Counted from the stretch's first letter, positions 9,480 through 21,659 are shown. The stretch: 64,000 nucleotides of DNA from Rehmannia glutinosa (GCA_016081115.2 JABTTQ020001495.1:124001-188000); one strand, 5' to 3'. Notes: generated from the letters alone by a model not told the origin. Numbers and translations: made by a program.

Positions 9480-12400
9480 AGGGTATGTGTATTTAAGTAA
9501 TGATACAACATGAAGGGGTTCAGCAGTCTTCAACGTCTCTGCTGCTTCCTTCTTCTATCAGCTTCTTCCTCTGCTCTTCTTCTTTCTTCTTCAGCTCTCT
9601 TACACTTCTTTTCCTCTTTTTTTTTTCTTTTCATAGGCTCTCTTTGCAACTGGGTCTTCCCTCTGCTGCCTTTCTCTCCATTCATGATCAAGCCTAATAT
9701 TTTCTTCTTCTTGCCTTCTCCTTACCTCCTCATTCTTTCTATTTACTTCTCTATTTGTCAGTTCATCCAGCCCAGCCTAGTAAATCATTCCTTTCTTCTG
9801 AGGATCGATAAATCGACCATCTCTAGTCCTTGGTGGTGGAGTTCCTCTGCCTCTTCCACTTCCACTAAACCTTCCCATTCCTCATCCAGAGTCTGCTCCT
9901 CCTCTGGGGGTGTACTGCACGGGTTGTTCCCTAGAAGTTTGCTGACTACTGATAGAAGTCTGCTGCTTCTAGGCTACTTGACAAAGCTCCAAACCCTTAT
10001 CCTAGTACAAATCCCATATCTCCGGTAGAGTCATTCCTTTGAAAAATCCTTCAGATGCAAGCGTTTGGAATTTCTCTAAGGATCTTGGCTCAGATCCTGC
10101 ATCTGGGACATCTATCTCCCAAGGGGCTTCACTGCTGGAGAATCCTTAAGTAATCTAGTAGGGGGACCATCAAATCTGGCTTTAAGACTTTCTCTTCGAC
10201 CATGTTGCCTCTTATCCACCTTGGCAAAATCAGCTTTAATAACTTCTCGAGTTTTCCTGAAAGCTAATTCAACTTTCTCTTCAGCTGGTAGGCCTTGAGG
10301 CAGCTGGCTTAGGACAGAGCTGGTGACTGTGCCTAGTTAGGGGGTCCTTGCAAGCATTATTTTCAAAGGGGGTTTCTTCACATCACTACATTTCCTCTTA
10401 CTTGATTCGCCTCTAATTACACCTTCATTTTCCCCATTTTTGGCATCATCACCAGGGAGAGTCGGCTGAGAGAGTAATCCCAGGATAAGATCCAATTTTG
10501 CATTTGTCAAGTCCATCTTCTCATGACTTGTGGAGTGTGTTGCTCTAAATTTCGACCGCAGAGCTTTCATCTCAGCAGCCATTAATTTCTTTTTTGTTTG
10601 CATCACCATCATTTTAGTGCACATGTTGGCTTCTGTCTTAAGAAGGTCTGTCTTGTGTTGAGCTTGCAACAACTCCATTTCCATTTTCTGTGACTGGTCT
10701 ATCCTAAAGATGTGATCCCTCTGTCTCTGCTGAATTTGGCATTCTCAGCACTCCAAATTACCATATTAGAAAACAGTGACTTGAAGTAGATGACATGCTC
10801 ACGTTTGAGTGCTTTGGTCTGTGTTCTCCATTCCCTTATTCTTAGCACATTCTTTCAAATGTCTCCTGAGATTGTTGCATCTAGATTGTCCAGCCGTTGG
10901 TTCAATGCTGCAAATATTTTCTCCATGTTTTCTATCTCAGCACAGATGGCCTTGAAGACTTTACGGAAGTCGGCTGAATTAGTGGACTGCTCTTCAGGCA
11001 AAACATCATCAAAAGTAAATCCAACCGGCACTACAGGTTCGATCATCTGGAGTCTCGAATTCATCGACAGGAATGTTGACAGTGTACTTCACACTCTCGG
11101 CAGCAGATTCAGTCTCCAAATGTACTTCCGCCATGAACGGAAAGTACTCAGCAAAAAGTTCATTAGGGAACAAGAGAATTTCTCACACTTCTCCATTAGG
11201 AGCTTTACCTTTTCCCTTGAGACTTGCTTCAGCTCTGTATGCCTTTTGTTTTGCGTCTCGGCATCTTCGCGGCTATGTTAGTCTTGGCCGTGATCTTCAA
11301 ATGTCTCAACAGCTTCATTGGTATCAGTGTTTTCTTCCTCTTGGGTATTCTTCTCCTCAGCTGATTTATCAGCGTCATGGGATGGTGATCGCACCATAGG
11401 GGGTGGGCCATCAACCGGTGGGCCATCAACCATTGTGAACTTTGAAATGGCAGCTTTGTCGCTTGCCTTCCTCATCTTAGCCACAATCTCCTCAATTGTT
11501 GGGTCCTCTTCAGGTTGATATTGTTGGATGGACTCAGCTTCGTCATCTGTGTCCAAAAACTCCACAGAGATATGTTCTTGAGAGTCATGTAAGGCACTTA
11601 TTTCCTCGTTTTCGACTGACACTTCTTGAGGAGCTGGCATTTCTCCATCATCATTCTTACCCAAGGAAGTCTCAACCTCCTTTGGGCCTTCATTACCCTT
11701 AGCAGTACCAATCGTTGTCGGGTCTTCTACATTCCCTTGTGCAGTCTTAACCGCGGTAGGATCTTGGACAATCTCTTCAGCAGAATGAGATGCTTTAGGG
11801 TCTTCAGCAGCGTCCTTTGAGTTCTCAACATCTAGGATTTCACTTTCAGAGCCAACAGTCTCAACTTTCCCAGCTTCCTATCCATCATTTGCCTTGGCTG
11901 CATCAGTAGCTTCATTGGACTGCAGCGCAACTGGGATTTCAGCTAAAACTGTTTGATTCGAGCATCGTCAACCCAAATCTGATGTTCAATGATTTCCATG
12001 TCTTCGCCTCCAATATTCAATTGTATAAGGTCTCCCACAACTTCCTCCAACTTGGCTGTGGTGTTTGTAGTTTCCCTCTCGGTGGTGCAAGTGAGTCAGT
12101 CAGCAAGCTGTGGTGTCTTTCGAAACTTGAGACTGGGTTGTTTGTCCAATTGAGTTTTCAACTGATACGGCAGGTGTCTCAACACCTTCTTCAGGGGTAG
12201 GCTTAGCTAAGATCCTCTTCATCTCCTTTCTTATCTTCATCACCATTTTTTCTGGTTTCTTGTCCCTCAGAGTGCACAGGTGAGGTAGTGGCATCAATGG
12301 TCCTCACCATCTCCAAGATATCAGGGCTAGGAGAGATAAGCATAGATGATGACTCTCCTGGACCCTTCGTGCAACTCCTTGGACTTTTTGATTGCTTGCC

Positions 12401-13560
12401 TCAGCTCAACCTTCTTGACTGCATCAGTAGGGTCAAGCTCTTCGGCATCGATGTCGCTGTTGGTGGGTGGCTGTAAGGCATGTTCTAGAGCTTAAATTAA
12501 GGCACAAGTGTGAGGACTTTTCGATTCCTCATTGGCCTTGGCCTTTTCAATCACTTTAGCTTCTCGTCCTCCTTTCTGTCAAATAGGATGTTGGTGCAGC
12601 AGTCTTCATCTAGTGTTGTGCGTACATCAATGTTCCCCAAAAACTCCAGGAGGTATTCTTCATCCTCAATGAACTGAGGGCTTTGGAATTGGTACCTAGC
12701 TTCGCTCAGCTTCCAGGACCACCAAATTTGTAGCCTCTCTTGTATGTCTGGGTATGCAGGAGACAACATTATCAAGTCATCATCCTCCAGCATTGGCTCA
12801 AGGAGAGCCCTTTCTTCCTCTCATTGGTCTGAGGAGAGCGTACAACTAACTCTTCAGCATCTTTGTCAGATGTTTTCTTTTCTGACTCTTCAGTTGTCTC
12901 CCTGACAACTAACTCCTTCGGGTTCTGCTGTTCGCCAACAATAGTCTCTTCCTTCTTAGTGGCTTTTACACCACTGTTATCTTTCAATATGTGTTGCTCT
13001 TCCTCAACAACCTCCTTTTCAACAGTGGTGTCAGACTCAACTGGCTTAGCTAATGAAGACTTTTTCACAAGTCTCCTCTTCGTCTTGACCAATGGAACCT
13101 CAACCTCTTCTGGTTCCTCTTCAGTGACATCAGTCTCTGTCACTTTCAGCTTCTTCGCTACAGCTGGCTTTCAGGGCACAGTTGAGCGCTTTCTCTTGAT
13201 GACTAGAGAAGGAGCTGTGGATTCCTTGTCGGCTATGGGGGCAGGGGCTGGATCTTTTTCGGCTGCAGGGGCAGGAGCTGACTTGGCTAAAGCGGCAGGT
13301 GCCTTCTTCTTATTCTGGACGGGCTTTGGAGAAGAGGCCTTTGCAGTCGCAGTTGTGTCCTCAGGGACTGGGTCAACGGATTCCCCCTCGCTCGTATCCA
13401 CCTACCTTGCGTGAGCTTGGCGTTGGGCAGCTGAGAGATTTTCCCTGAACATCTTCTTGTTCACATGGAAGGGTTTCCAATTCCTGAGAGGAACACCCTT
13501 CACCTCCAGTAGATGACCTATCACCAGGCCATATCTGATTGAGATTTCAAACACTCCAGC
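9480..13560 (-). pseudogene. Copia copy E: remnant of envelope-like ORF (C-terminal two thirds)
   Basis: This minus-strand region lies between the polypurine tract and RT sequence and is collinear with the extra ORF of copy F. Visible pieces, N to C: a basic/Pro-Ala stretch (13401-13171, PAPAAEKDPAPAPIADKE, then KRKRS), acidic Glu/Val/Lys repeats (13143-12772), LSPAYPDIQERLQIWWSWKLSEARYQF (12793-12551) and an acidic region (11664-11278). Coiled coils follow (11064-10855, AICAEIENMEKIFAALNQRL; 10684-10337, TKKKLMAAEMKALRSKF, then KRKCSDVKKPP). No membrane segment is evident. The N-terminal third is deleted, joining at about 13560 directly to RT. Frame breaks are frequent. Sirevirus elements are known to carry an envelope-like ORF here; the function is unproven. 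Confidence 0.6.
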
Positions 13561-14480
13561 TTGTTGTTAAATAGAGCAATGATCCAACAAGAGCTCTATA
13601 TATTGTTTGATCAACAGCTTTTCCTTCTGCATCCATGTCCATCTTGACTGAAGTATTCATGGGAATCTTCACAGATGACTTCTCTTCCATACACAAACTT
13701 CTTCATCAAATCTTTGGTATATTTGGTTTGACTTATGAAGGTTCCATCCTTCATTTGCTTGACTTGAAGACCTAGGAAGAAAGTCAGCTCAAAAGTCAGC
13801 TCTCCCATCATACTCATCTCAAATTGTCCTTGCACGAGATTTGAGAATTTATCACACAACTCCTTGTTTGTGGATCCAAAAATGATGGCATCCACATATA
13901 TTTGAATAAGCAATATACTCTCCCAATCTTGAATTCTGAAAAGTGTCCTATCAACTTTGCCTTTGGTGAATCAATTGTCAATAAGAAACTGGGACAATGT
14001 ATCATACCAGGCTCTTAGTGCTTGTTTCAAACCATACAATGTCTTTTTAAGCTTGTAGACCTTATCTCCAATAGTTTTTGCTCAAAACCACGGAGGTTGC
14101 TCCACATAGACTTCTTCCAAATGTCCATTCAAAAATGCACTCGTCACATCTATTTGATAGACAGTGAAGTTCTTGTGTACAACATAAGCAAAAAACATCC
14201 TAATTGCTCCCAATATTTCAACAGGTCCAAAGGTTTCATCAAAAACTATGCCCTCCTCTTGGCAATACCCTTTGGCTACCAATCTTGCTTTGTTTCTCAC
14301 TACAGATCCTTCTTCATTCATCTTGTTTCTAAATACCTACTTAGTACCAATAACATTTTGGTGGGTAGGTCTTTGAACTAATTCTCAAACCTTGTTTCTT
14401 TCAAACTGAATCAGCTCTTCCTACATAGCTAGAATCCAATGTGTGTCATCTAATGCTTGTGACACATCTTTAGGCTCAAT
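13561..14480 (-). pseudogene. Copia copy E: reverse transcriptase fragment with altered active site
   Basis: The frame 13913-13611 reads IQIYVDAIIFGSTNKELCDKF: the second Asp of the copia YVDD catalytic motif is Ala. Just downstream a 12-base duplication gives GELTFELTFFLGLQ. The N-terminal part (14321-14082) shows NEEGSVVRNKARLVAKGYCQEEG and YQIDVTSAFLNG, which retains the first catalytic Asp, then EEVYVEQPPWF. The C-terminal part of RT and all of RNase H are missing, since at 13561 it joins the envelope-like ORF. It is certainly inactive. Confidence 0.8.
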
Positions 14481-15600
14481 TTGGGAAATAAAACAAGTGA
14501 ACATAGCTTCACATTGTAGATCTGGTTCTTACTCCTTCTATAACATCTCCAATGATAAGTTTTGGAGGATGGTCTCTCAGCCATCTCACATCTGGTTAGA
14601 GTAAGTCTGCTAGATTTAGTCGTCTCGCAGCTAAGTTGTCTGGAACATCTTTCTCATCATCATTCAGCTGCAGACTTTCTAGTTGTCTCTGAGATTCAGC
14701 TATATTATCCTCATTATTGTTGAGTCTTCTTATAGCTACTTCAACATAGGGGTTTTTCTGAACAGTTGGCTAATTCATCTGGTCAGCTAACTCATCTATA
14801 TCTTATCCATTGACATTAGATTCATCAAAAACCACATGGATATACTCTTCTATGACCATAGTCCTCTTGTTCAGCACTATAAAGGCTTTACTCTCAGCTG
14901 AGTATCCCAAAACGATACATTCATCAGCTTTAGCATCAATAGCTTTCAAGTTGTCCTTGCCATTGTTTTGAATGAAGCACTTACATCCCAAGATATGAAT
15001 ATATCCAACATTTGGCTTCCTCTCTGTCCAAATTTAATAAGGGGTTTTGGACAACTGTCTATTTGTCATACCCCTATTCTGAGTGTAGCAGACAATATTG
15101 ATGGCTTCAGCCCAAAATCTTTTTGGCAATCCAGCTCCAGCTAACATGGTCCTTGTAGCTTCTTTGAGAATTATGTTCCTTTTTTCAGCTACTCCATTCT
15201 GTTGTGGAGCTCTTGCAGTTGATAACTCATGAGCAATACCATTTTCTATGCAATACTGAGTTATAATCCCATTGACAAACTCAGTTCCTATATCAGATCT
15301 TATCTTTATAATGTTTTGACTCTTCTCATTTTGAACTCTTCTCATCAGCTGGAGAAGCTTTTACAAGATTTCCTTCTTTTTACACATAAAAATAGTCCAT
15401 GTATATCTTGAGAAAACATCTACCACCACTAAAGTGTATTTCTTTCCACTAATGTTGGTTGGTTCAACAGGACCAAATAAATCCATATGCAATAAGTGCA
15501 GTATGCTGGTTGAAGAATGACTTGGCTTGTCCTTGAATGAAGATTTTATTTGCTTTCCATCTGGCATGCATCACAAATGTTTTTCTTCTTGTACATTGAG
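14481..15600 (-). pseudogene. Copia copy E: integrase
   Basis: The frame 15567-15361 contains HMDLFGPVEPTNISGKKYT with the first catalytic Asp, then VVVDVFSRYTWTIFMCKKKE. The frame 15345-15034 contains IKIRSDIGTEFVNG with the second Asp and APQQNGVAEKRN with the catalytic Glu, so the DDE set is still readable. Frame 14991-14803 (GCKCFIQNNGKDNLKA, EYIHVVFDESN) and bases to about 14481 form the integrase C-terminal part and connector. Stops and shifts break it at about 15034 and 15350. Confidence 0.8.
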
Positions 15601-16662
15601 TCTGACAATCCTTCTACATGATGACTCCTTGTAAGCTTGTTGATTGTCTTGAAATTCATGTGACTCAGCTTCTTGTTCTACAACCAACTTGATTCGGTTG
15701 TACTATTTGCTAGCAGACGTGCTTGGTGTACTAGTTTACCAAACCACTACATACATATTTTTCAGCCTTGATCGTTGTAGCACAATTTCATTTGATTCAG
15801 CATCCTTGATTTGGCAAACACCCATGTTGAATCCTACATTGTAGCCCTTGTCACAGAGTTGGCTGATGCTTAGTAGATTGAAGTTAAGCCCTTCAACATA
15901 GGCTACATCTGTGATCTCTAGTCAATTCTTCTTTATGGATCATGTGCCTTTGATCTCACCTGGAGCTTCATTTCCTCCAAATATGACTTTAGCACCTTTT
16001 ATTTCCTTGAACTTTGAAAGATTTTTCTTGTTGTCTGTCATATGGCTAGAACAGTCATTATCCATGTACCAGGTTCCTTGGCACTCAGTTGTTCCTTGAA
16101 CCTGCAATCAAGGAAATTAATTTTTAGGTACACATACTTGCTGGGTCCTGAGGGGTTAGTACTATAAGGTGATCCAACCAACCTATAGCCAAACGGTCTA
16201 ACTCTAAGAGGTTGCCACCTATCAGTTCCATAATCATAATGAACATTTGCAAATCGCTTAGGGGCTTTAGGCTCATACAACTGTCTCTTTTGTTTGTATG
16301 CCTGTGTGTGAGCTTGTGCATTTGCTTTCTTCGGATAGTAATGAAACTTTTGTGTATATTGGGCTTTCTGCTTGGGTGCATATGTGTTCTGATTATAGCC
16401 TATTTGCCTTGGGAATGACCATTTTTGAGTCTGAGGTCTTTCCCACTTTCTCTTGTATCCATTTGGACTTGGATAATGCCTCATTTGATTGTTCCAATCA
16501 GCTTGGCTAGGATAATTTCTACCATTCCCATCATATGGTTTTGTTTGTTGAAACCTTTGGGGCTTTTGATAGCTCTCTTTAGATTTCACAGAGTATTTCC
16601 TATTTGGAGTCTGCTGATGGACTCTTCTGAATTTTGTTTCAGCTGGCCTCTAAACATACTTT
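15601..16662 (-). pseudogene. Copia copy E: GAG-pre-integrase and Gag C-terminal linker
   Basis: From 16589 downward the minus strand reads the Gln/Tyr/Lys-rich linker (KPQRFQQTKPYDGNGRNYPS, DRWQPLRVRPFGYRLVGSPY). The pre-integrase region follows (about 16100-15600, with the HHCC-associated segment near 15680-15600). The frame 16589-16038 is open for 183 codons, the longest in this copy. At 16662 the coding sequence is cut by a CACTA element and resumes at 18932/18935. Confidence 0.75.
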
Positions 16663-16674
16663 CACTACAAGAAA

Positions 16675-17045
16675 ACTGCTGATAGACACCACCAAAAAGA
16701 CACCGGTTTTATGATTGTATTGGTGTCTTTTCCTTTTTAACACCGGTTTTGTAAGAAACCGGTGTCTTATTAGTGTTGTCGTCTAATAAACAACACCGGT
16801 TTCCTAGAATCGGTGTCTATTTTAAAAAAAATTCCCAAATAGACACCAGTTTTCGCACCGGTTTTCAAAACCGGTGTCTATATATAAAAATTATTTTAGA
16901 ATTGACACCATATCTTTCGACACCGGTTATAGAACCGATGTCTATAATATTTTTAAAACAACATTTTTCGACACCGGTTATGGAACCGGTGTCTTTATTT
17001 TTTAATTAGGCTTTAGACACCGGTTCTACAACCGGTGTCTTTATT
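16675..17045. repeat. Left subterminal palindrome array of the CACTA element
   Basis: At least six copies of agacaccggtt...aaccggtgtct occur in both orientations. Pairs such as 16860-16880 and 16918-16945 can fold as short hairpins. Some units are degenerate (accagtt, accgatg). Confidence 0.85.
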
Positions 17046-18370
17046 GCTCCTAATTAATTATTTAGGGTTTACTTTTTAGTATAATTAGATGAACAAATTG
17101 CTCCAAATCATCTCTGCCCCATCGCCGTCACCCTTCCCGTCTCCCCTCCACCCGCCTGTCGCCGTCACCGTACCCTCTCTCCTCCGTTATCCCGTCGCCG
17201 TCACCATACTCTCTCCCCTCCGCTCGCCTATCTCCATCAGTCGTCCCCTCTCCCCTCCGCCCGTCGCCTCTCTCCCCTCCGCCGGTCGTCTCCGCTCGTG
17301 GTCGTCGCCGCTCGTGGTCGTCGCTGCTCATGGTCGTCTCCGCTCATGGTCTTCGCCGCTCGTGGTCCTCTCCGCTCATGGTCGTCGCCGCTCGTGGTCT
17401 CCGCTCGTCGTTGCCGCTCGTGGTCAACCTCTGCTCGTGGTCTCCGCTTGCATTTTTACTTGCTACAAATTTGCTGACCTTGTAGCTGGGATATTCAATA
17501 TCGACTGAAATTGGTAAGCCAAGACCTTGCAAATTTTTATTTTATGTAGTTGGGTTTTTCTGATTTGTGTTCTTGAGGTAAATATTGATTTTAATGGAAA
17601 TGTTTGATGCTTTTGGTCTTAGTCGCGCAATCTGGTTGTTTTTGGAAATTGCAAAATTTTATTATCAAACTTAGAAAAACTGATACAAGAGTACAATAGT
17701 CGAGAGTCCTTTTGACAACAAAACTCCGCACAGGGAGAATTTGTTGTTCATTCACTGTTGGAGGTTCTTGCTCTAGTTTATGGACAATGAATTTTTTTAG
17801 CCAAGCTCGTATGTGGATTTCCAGGAAAGTCTAATGACATGTACGGTCAATTCTAATCAAAATCAAGTGATTGGTCGTGCCTTAGGTAGCAAAACTTGCA
17901 TATAAGTTTGATAATAATTAATCGGTTTCTGGAGCTTTCGCAAGCTGTTTCTTCCATGTAAAAAGACATGCTTTTCTTGGTTCACTTGTTGAATGAAGGC
18001 CAGCAAATTATTTATCTTGCTCCAGTGTAGAAGTTCCACTTATGCTTAATTAGTTTTCACTTTTCACTTCAACATTCTTCAGTAGGTCTAGAGCTGCATT
18101 TTATATGCAAGAAAATTCAGCAAGACTGCAGGAAAAGTGTTTTGTAGAAATGTTGGAGAAATACTATGTGGGTGAACTGAACAAGTCAAACATTCCATGT
18201 TTAATTTTTTTTTGTTGTTGGATCATATGGATTTTGTTGTTGGATGATATGGATTTTGTTGCCTGTAGTTGAATTATATAGTCTTTTTGTTGGTTATTGG
18301 TAGTGCACTTATGATGGTTGCTATAATTGGAGTTCATGATGAATTATTTATTTATATGGTTTTTTTGCAG
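17046..18370. other. Interior of the CACTA element: possible captured gene 5' end, no intact gene
   Basis: The interior begins AT-rich, then becomes a C/T-rich, CG-containing stretch (17105-17450) with an open frame on the + strand from 17089 to 17508 (Ser/Pro/Arg/Val-rich). AT-rich sequence with T-runs (to 18370) follows, resembling an intron or 5' leader. The base composition of 17105-17450 differs sharply from everything around it. The frame is low complexity and overlaps a 16-bp tandem repeat, so I do not call it a gene. Transduplicated host sequence is one explanation. Confidence 0.45.
17293..17388. repeat. 16-bp minisatellite (six units)
   Basis: Six consecutive 16-bp units of the type CGCTCGTGGTCGTCGC follow each other with one to three differences per unit. 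Shorter 12- to 18-bp degenerate units continue to about 17448. A 16-bp period shifts frame at each unit, which argues against a constrained protein. Confidence 0.85.
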
Positions 18371-18912
18371 TTTTAGACCGGTGTTTTTGTGTAAATAAAC
18401 AACCCTTTTAAGACCGCTTCTAAAAACATCAAAAGACACCGGTTTTGATGCGGTGTCTATTAATCAAAAGACACCGGTTTTAAAAACCGGTGTCAAATAC
18501 ATAATTTTTAACATTAGAAAGCGGATAATTTTTCTCAAAGAAGCCGGTTTAAAACCGGTGTCTTTCAAAGGAAAGACACAAAAGACATCGGTTTAAAACC
18601 GGTGTCAAACAATTCAGACTTTTAACACCAGTGGCTTTAACAACGGTTATTTTTAGTAATAGACACCAGTTTAAAACTGGTGTTGTTGAAGGAAAAGACA
18701 CCGATTTTAAACCGGTGTCAAAAATTTCAGACTTTTAACACCAGTGGCTTTAATACCGGTTATTTGTACTAATAGACACTGGTTTAAAACCGGTGTCGTT
18801 GAAGGAAAAGACACCGGTTTTAAACAGGTGTCAAAAAGTTCAGACTTTTAACACCAGTGGCTTTAACACCGGTTGGTTTAGTAATAGACACCGGTTTAAA
18901 ACCGGTGTCTAT
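18371..18912. repeat. Right subterminal array of the CACTA element with a 113-bp tandem repeat
   Basis: The array has the same GACACCGGTTT palindromes as the left end. From 18613, a 113-bp unit starting ttcagacttttaacaccagtgg is repeated at 18726 and 18839, the last unit being cut by the element end. Each unit carries one palindrome plus one inverted partner. Confidence 0.85.
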
Positions 18913-18934
18913 CAGCTTTTTTGTAGTACTGTTT

Positions 18935-20706
18935 GTTGGCTTTTCGCCTTTTCCTTTGTATCTAAGACCAGCATGGTTGTGATTTTGTTTTTGAGTATGT
19001 GTAGGTGCAACATATGGTGCTTTAGATTTTTGGACTGCCTCGTTACTTGAGGATCCTTTTTCCAATTCCAGTCTTGGAGCTTGGGCATGCACAAAGGAAT
19101 TAAATCCAATGCCTGTGTTATCTCCACTTTCCTTCTGAATCATTATAAGTTCACCCAATGATTTAGATGCTTTAGTGAATGATGCAGTAACATTTTTCAA
19201 ATCTTTTTCCCTCTTTTTAGTTGCAGCTAAATCTGCTTGAATCTTAGCTATCTCAACCTTCAGCTCTGTATTCTCAGCAGCTATGTGACTTATAGTATTC
19301 AGCTTCTTAGTCAGTTGTGAGTTTCGGCTTTTGGGCTCGCTGTTTTCCTCATTTGGAAGTGTGTGAGGTTTTTACATGCGCAAAATATTTCATCATTTTG
19401 CCTAATCAATCATAAAGATCAGTGGGTGATGAAGTGTTTGTGTCACTATCACTATCATTAGAATTAGAATGAGATGAGTTAGAATGTACCTCATCTTCTT
19501 GTTTGAGGCATATCAAAGCCTCTTCTTCAGTGTCAAAGGAGTAGTCAGCTTCATTGATGACTGACTTGACTGGTTCTTTACACTTGGCTATGTCAGCAGT
19601 CTCAACAGCCAACATGGCTTTCTTTTTTTCTTGTCGTCTCTCTCTGAAGACCTTTCTTTCCTCTTCATTTCTCTATTTGTTGACTGGTGGATAGGGACAG
19701 TCAACAACAAAATGTCCTAGTTGTCTGCAATTCCAACACAGGTTTTCAACTCTCTGGAAGTCTGCTCTTTCGACTCTCTGATACTCAGTTCTTTGGTGAT
19801 TAGCTCTCTTCAGTGGTCTGTCCTCCCTTGCTTTGGAGGGTGTTGAGTGTCTCCTGGATGATTCACCTTTGTTTCTATTGTAGTTCTTATTGAAGAACTT
19901 GTTGAATCTTTTACCATAAGGGCAATCTCCTCCTGGTCAATGGCTTCTTTGGTTTTAGTTCTCTTGGACTCACTAGCCATGAGTGCAGTTGTCTTGGGTA
20001 TAACTGTATTTTCTTGCTCTTTTCTTCTGAGCTCAAATTCATAGGTTTTAATGTATTAGAACAACTCATGGTTGGATGTTCTTGTAAGGTCCATTGAATG
20101 TCTCAAAGCCATCACCTTCATTTCCGACTCAGTTGGGAGAGACCTTAGAATCTTCATACATATTTCCTTTTGTGTATATTCATTTCCTAGAGCTGAGAGC
20201 TCATTTGTTATTTCTGTGAATCTGACATCCAGCTGATCCAGACTCTCACCTGCAAGCATTTTGAAATTTTTAAATATTTGAACAGGAACCGTTAACTTGT
20301 TTTCTTTAATTTAATCAGACCCTTCACAAATTAAAGTTAGTTTTTCCCATATTTCTTTGGCCATTTTGCAAGCTTTAACTTTGTTAAACATGGCCTTATC
20401 AAGAGTTTTGCAAAAAATATCATTGGTAACATTGTCCAAGTTATATCTCTTTCTATCCTCATTTGTCCACTCGCAACCTGGCTTTTCAACCATGGCAGGT
20501 CTAGGTTTTGCAGGTGCATCATCTTCTCCTTCAGCAGAATCAGCCCTTCTTACAGTTGTATTGACTTTTAGTATTTGTAGTGGCCCATCCTCAATGAAGA
20601 ACCACATCTCATCGTGTAGGGCTGAAAGATGAGCCTGCACTCGTATTTTCTAATCATCAAATTCTTCAACAGTAAACATTAGAATGCGAGTTAGATTTGC
20701 TTCCAT
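18935..20706 (-). pseudogene. Copia copy E: Gag N-terminal and middle regions
   Basis: The start at 20706 matches the other copies (an ATG reading M-E-A-N-L-T-R-I). The capsid domain is readable at 20640-20311 (HDEMWFFIEDGPLQILKVNT, ERKRYNLD-like segment) and 20259-20056 (LDQLDVRFTEITNELSALG, KVMALRHSMDLTRTSNHELF). A CCHC zinc knuckle is intact near 19690-19735 (CWNCRQLGHFVVDC). An acidic Ser/Asp stretch (19615-19406) and a coiled-coil-like region (19200-18935) follow. Stops occur near 20050, 20310 and 19380. It is continuous with 15601-16662 if the CACTA insert is ignored. Confidence 0.8.
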
Positions 20707-21659
20707 GATAATAACTTTGCTTTTAAAATAAAAGCTTTAAAAAGAAACACTACAACATAAATGACATTAGGTAACACAAATTTTGTAGCACTTTTTACAT
20801 AAGGTACATATGTAACACATGTTTGTAATACTTTTTACATTACAATATTTATGTAACACTTTTGTAGCACTTTATCAATATGTAACACTTATATGTAACA
20901 CATTTATATAAGTAACACTTTTTAAGTATCACTTTTTTTTGTTATTTCTTTTGTAACGCAAATAGGTAACACTTTTATCAATACGTAACGCTTATATGTA
21001 ACACTTTATATAAGTAACACTTTTTAAGTATCACTTTATTTTTGTTATTTCTTTTGTAACGCAAATAGGTATCACTTTATTTAAGAAGCACTCTTGGCAA
21101 CACTATATTTTATTGATTGTAACACTTTTTAAGCTATATTTTAGTAACACAAAATTATATAACTATCATCAAATCATGTCAAAGATTTATTTAATTAATT
21201 GATGTCACCAAATCTAAAAATTGTAGACATCATGTACTCTATTTTTTAACTGAATTTTTGTTTTCTTTTTACAAAGTATTTTAGTTTTGCTTTTATTTTT
21301 TTATTTTTGACGAAGGCAATTAATTCCGTCTTAATACCGACGGAAAATGCGCATGTATATATTTTATTATTATTTATTTATTTTTTAATTTTTACTAACG
21401 GAGACCAATTTCATCGTTAACCTTTTTTTATATTTTTTTTACTTCTTTAAAAAAAATTACCAATGAAAATTGATATTGTCGGTAATTACTTAGGAATTTT
21501 TTCCGTCGGTAAATTATTTTTTCGTTATATTCTTTATTATTTATATTTTTTACTGTTAGAACTTTTTTATCTGTCAGTAAATTTAATTTTATATTTTTAT
21601 ATTTTTTATTTTTACCGATTGAATATTTATCAGCCGATAAATTTATTTTATATATTTTT

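Larger units (their letters stand above)
16663..18931. mobile_element. Non-autonomous CACTA element with palindromic subterminal arrays
   Basis: The left end is CACTACAAGAAAACTGCTG; the right end, read inward, is CAGTACTACAAAAAAGCTG. The flanking TTT (16660-16662 and 18932-18934) is a 3-bp target duplication, and copy G has the empty site catactttgttggc at about 54630. Both ends carry arrays of short palindromes built on GACACCGGTTT/AAACCGGTGTC, the layout expected for transposase binding in CACTA elements. Length is 2269 bp. No transposase is encoded; the middle (17046-18370) is unrelated unique-looking sequence. It sits inside E gag. Confidence 0.9.

Noticed and set aside
9510..10028. 172-codon + strand ORF
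   Set aside because: It is the antisense of the coiled-coil end of the E envelope-like ORF; a Ser/Leu/Phe-rich shadow of a Glu/Lys-rich frame.
12863..13414. 183-codon + strand ORF rich in Ser, Val and Ala
   Set aside because: It is the complement of the acidic and Pro/Ala-rich part of the envelope-like ORF, which is collinear with copy F on the minus strand.
17089..17508. 139-codon + strand ORF in the CACTA interior as a gene
   Set aside because: Low-complexity composition overlapping a 16-bp minisatellite whose period breaks frame. No domain was recognised.
18613..18912. Regular repeats with palindromes resembling a CRISPR array
   Set aside because: Repeats are subterminal motifs of a CACTA element with its own ends and target duplication; the genome is plant, and spacers are repeated rather than unique.
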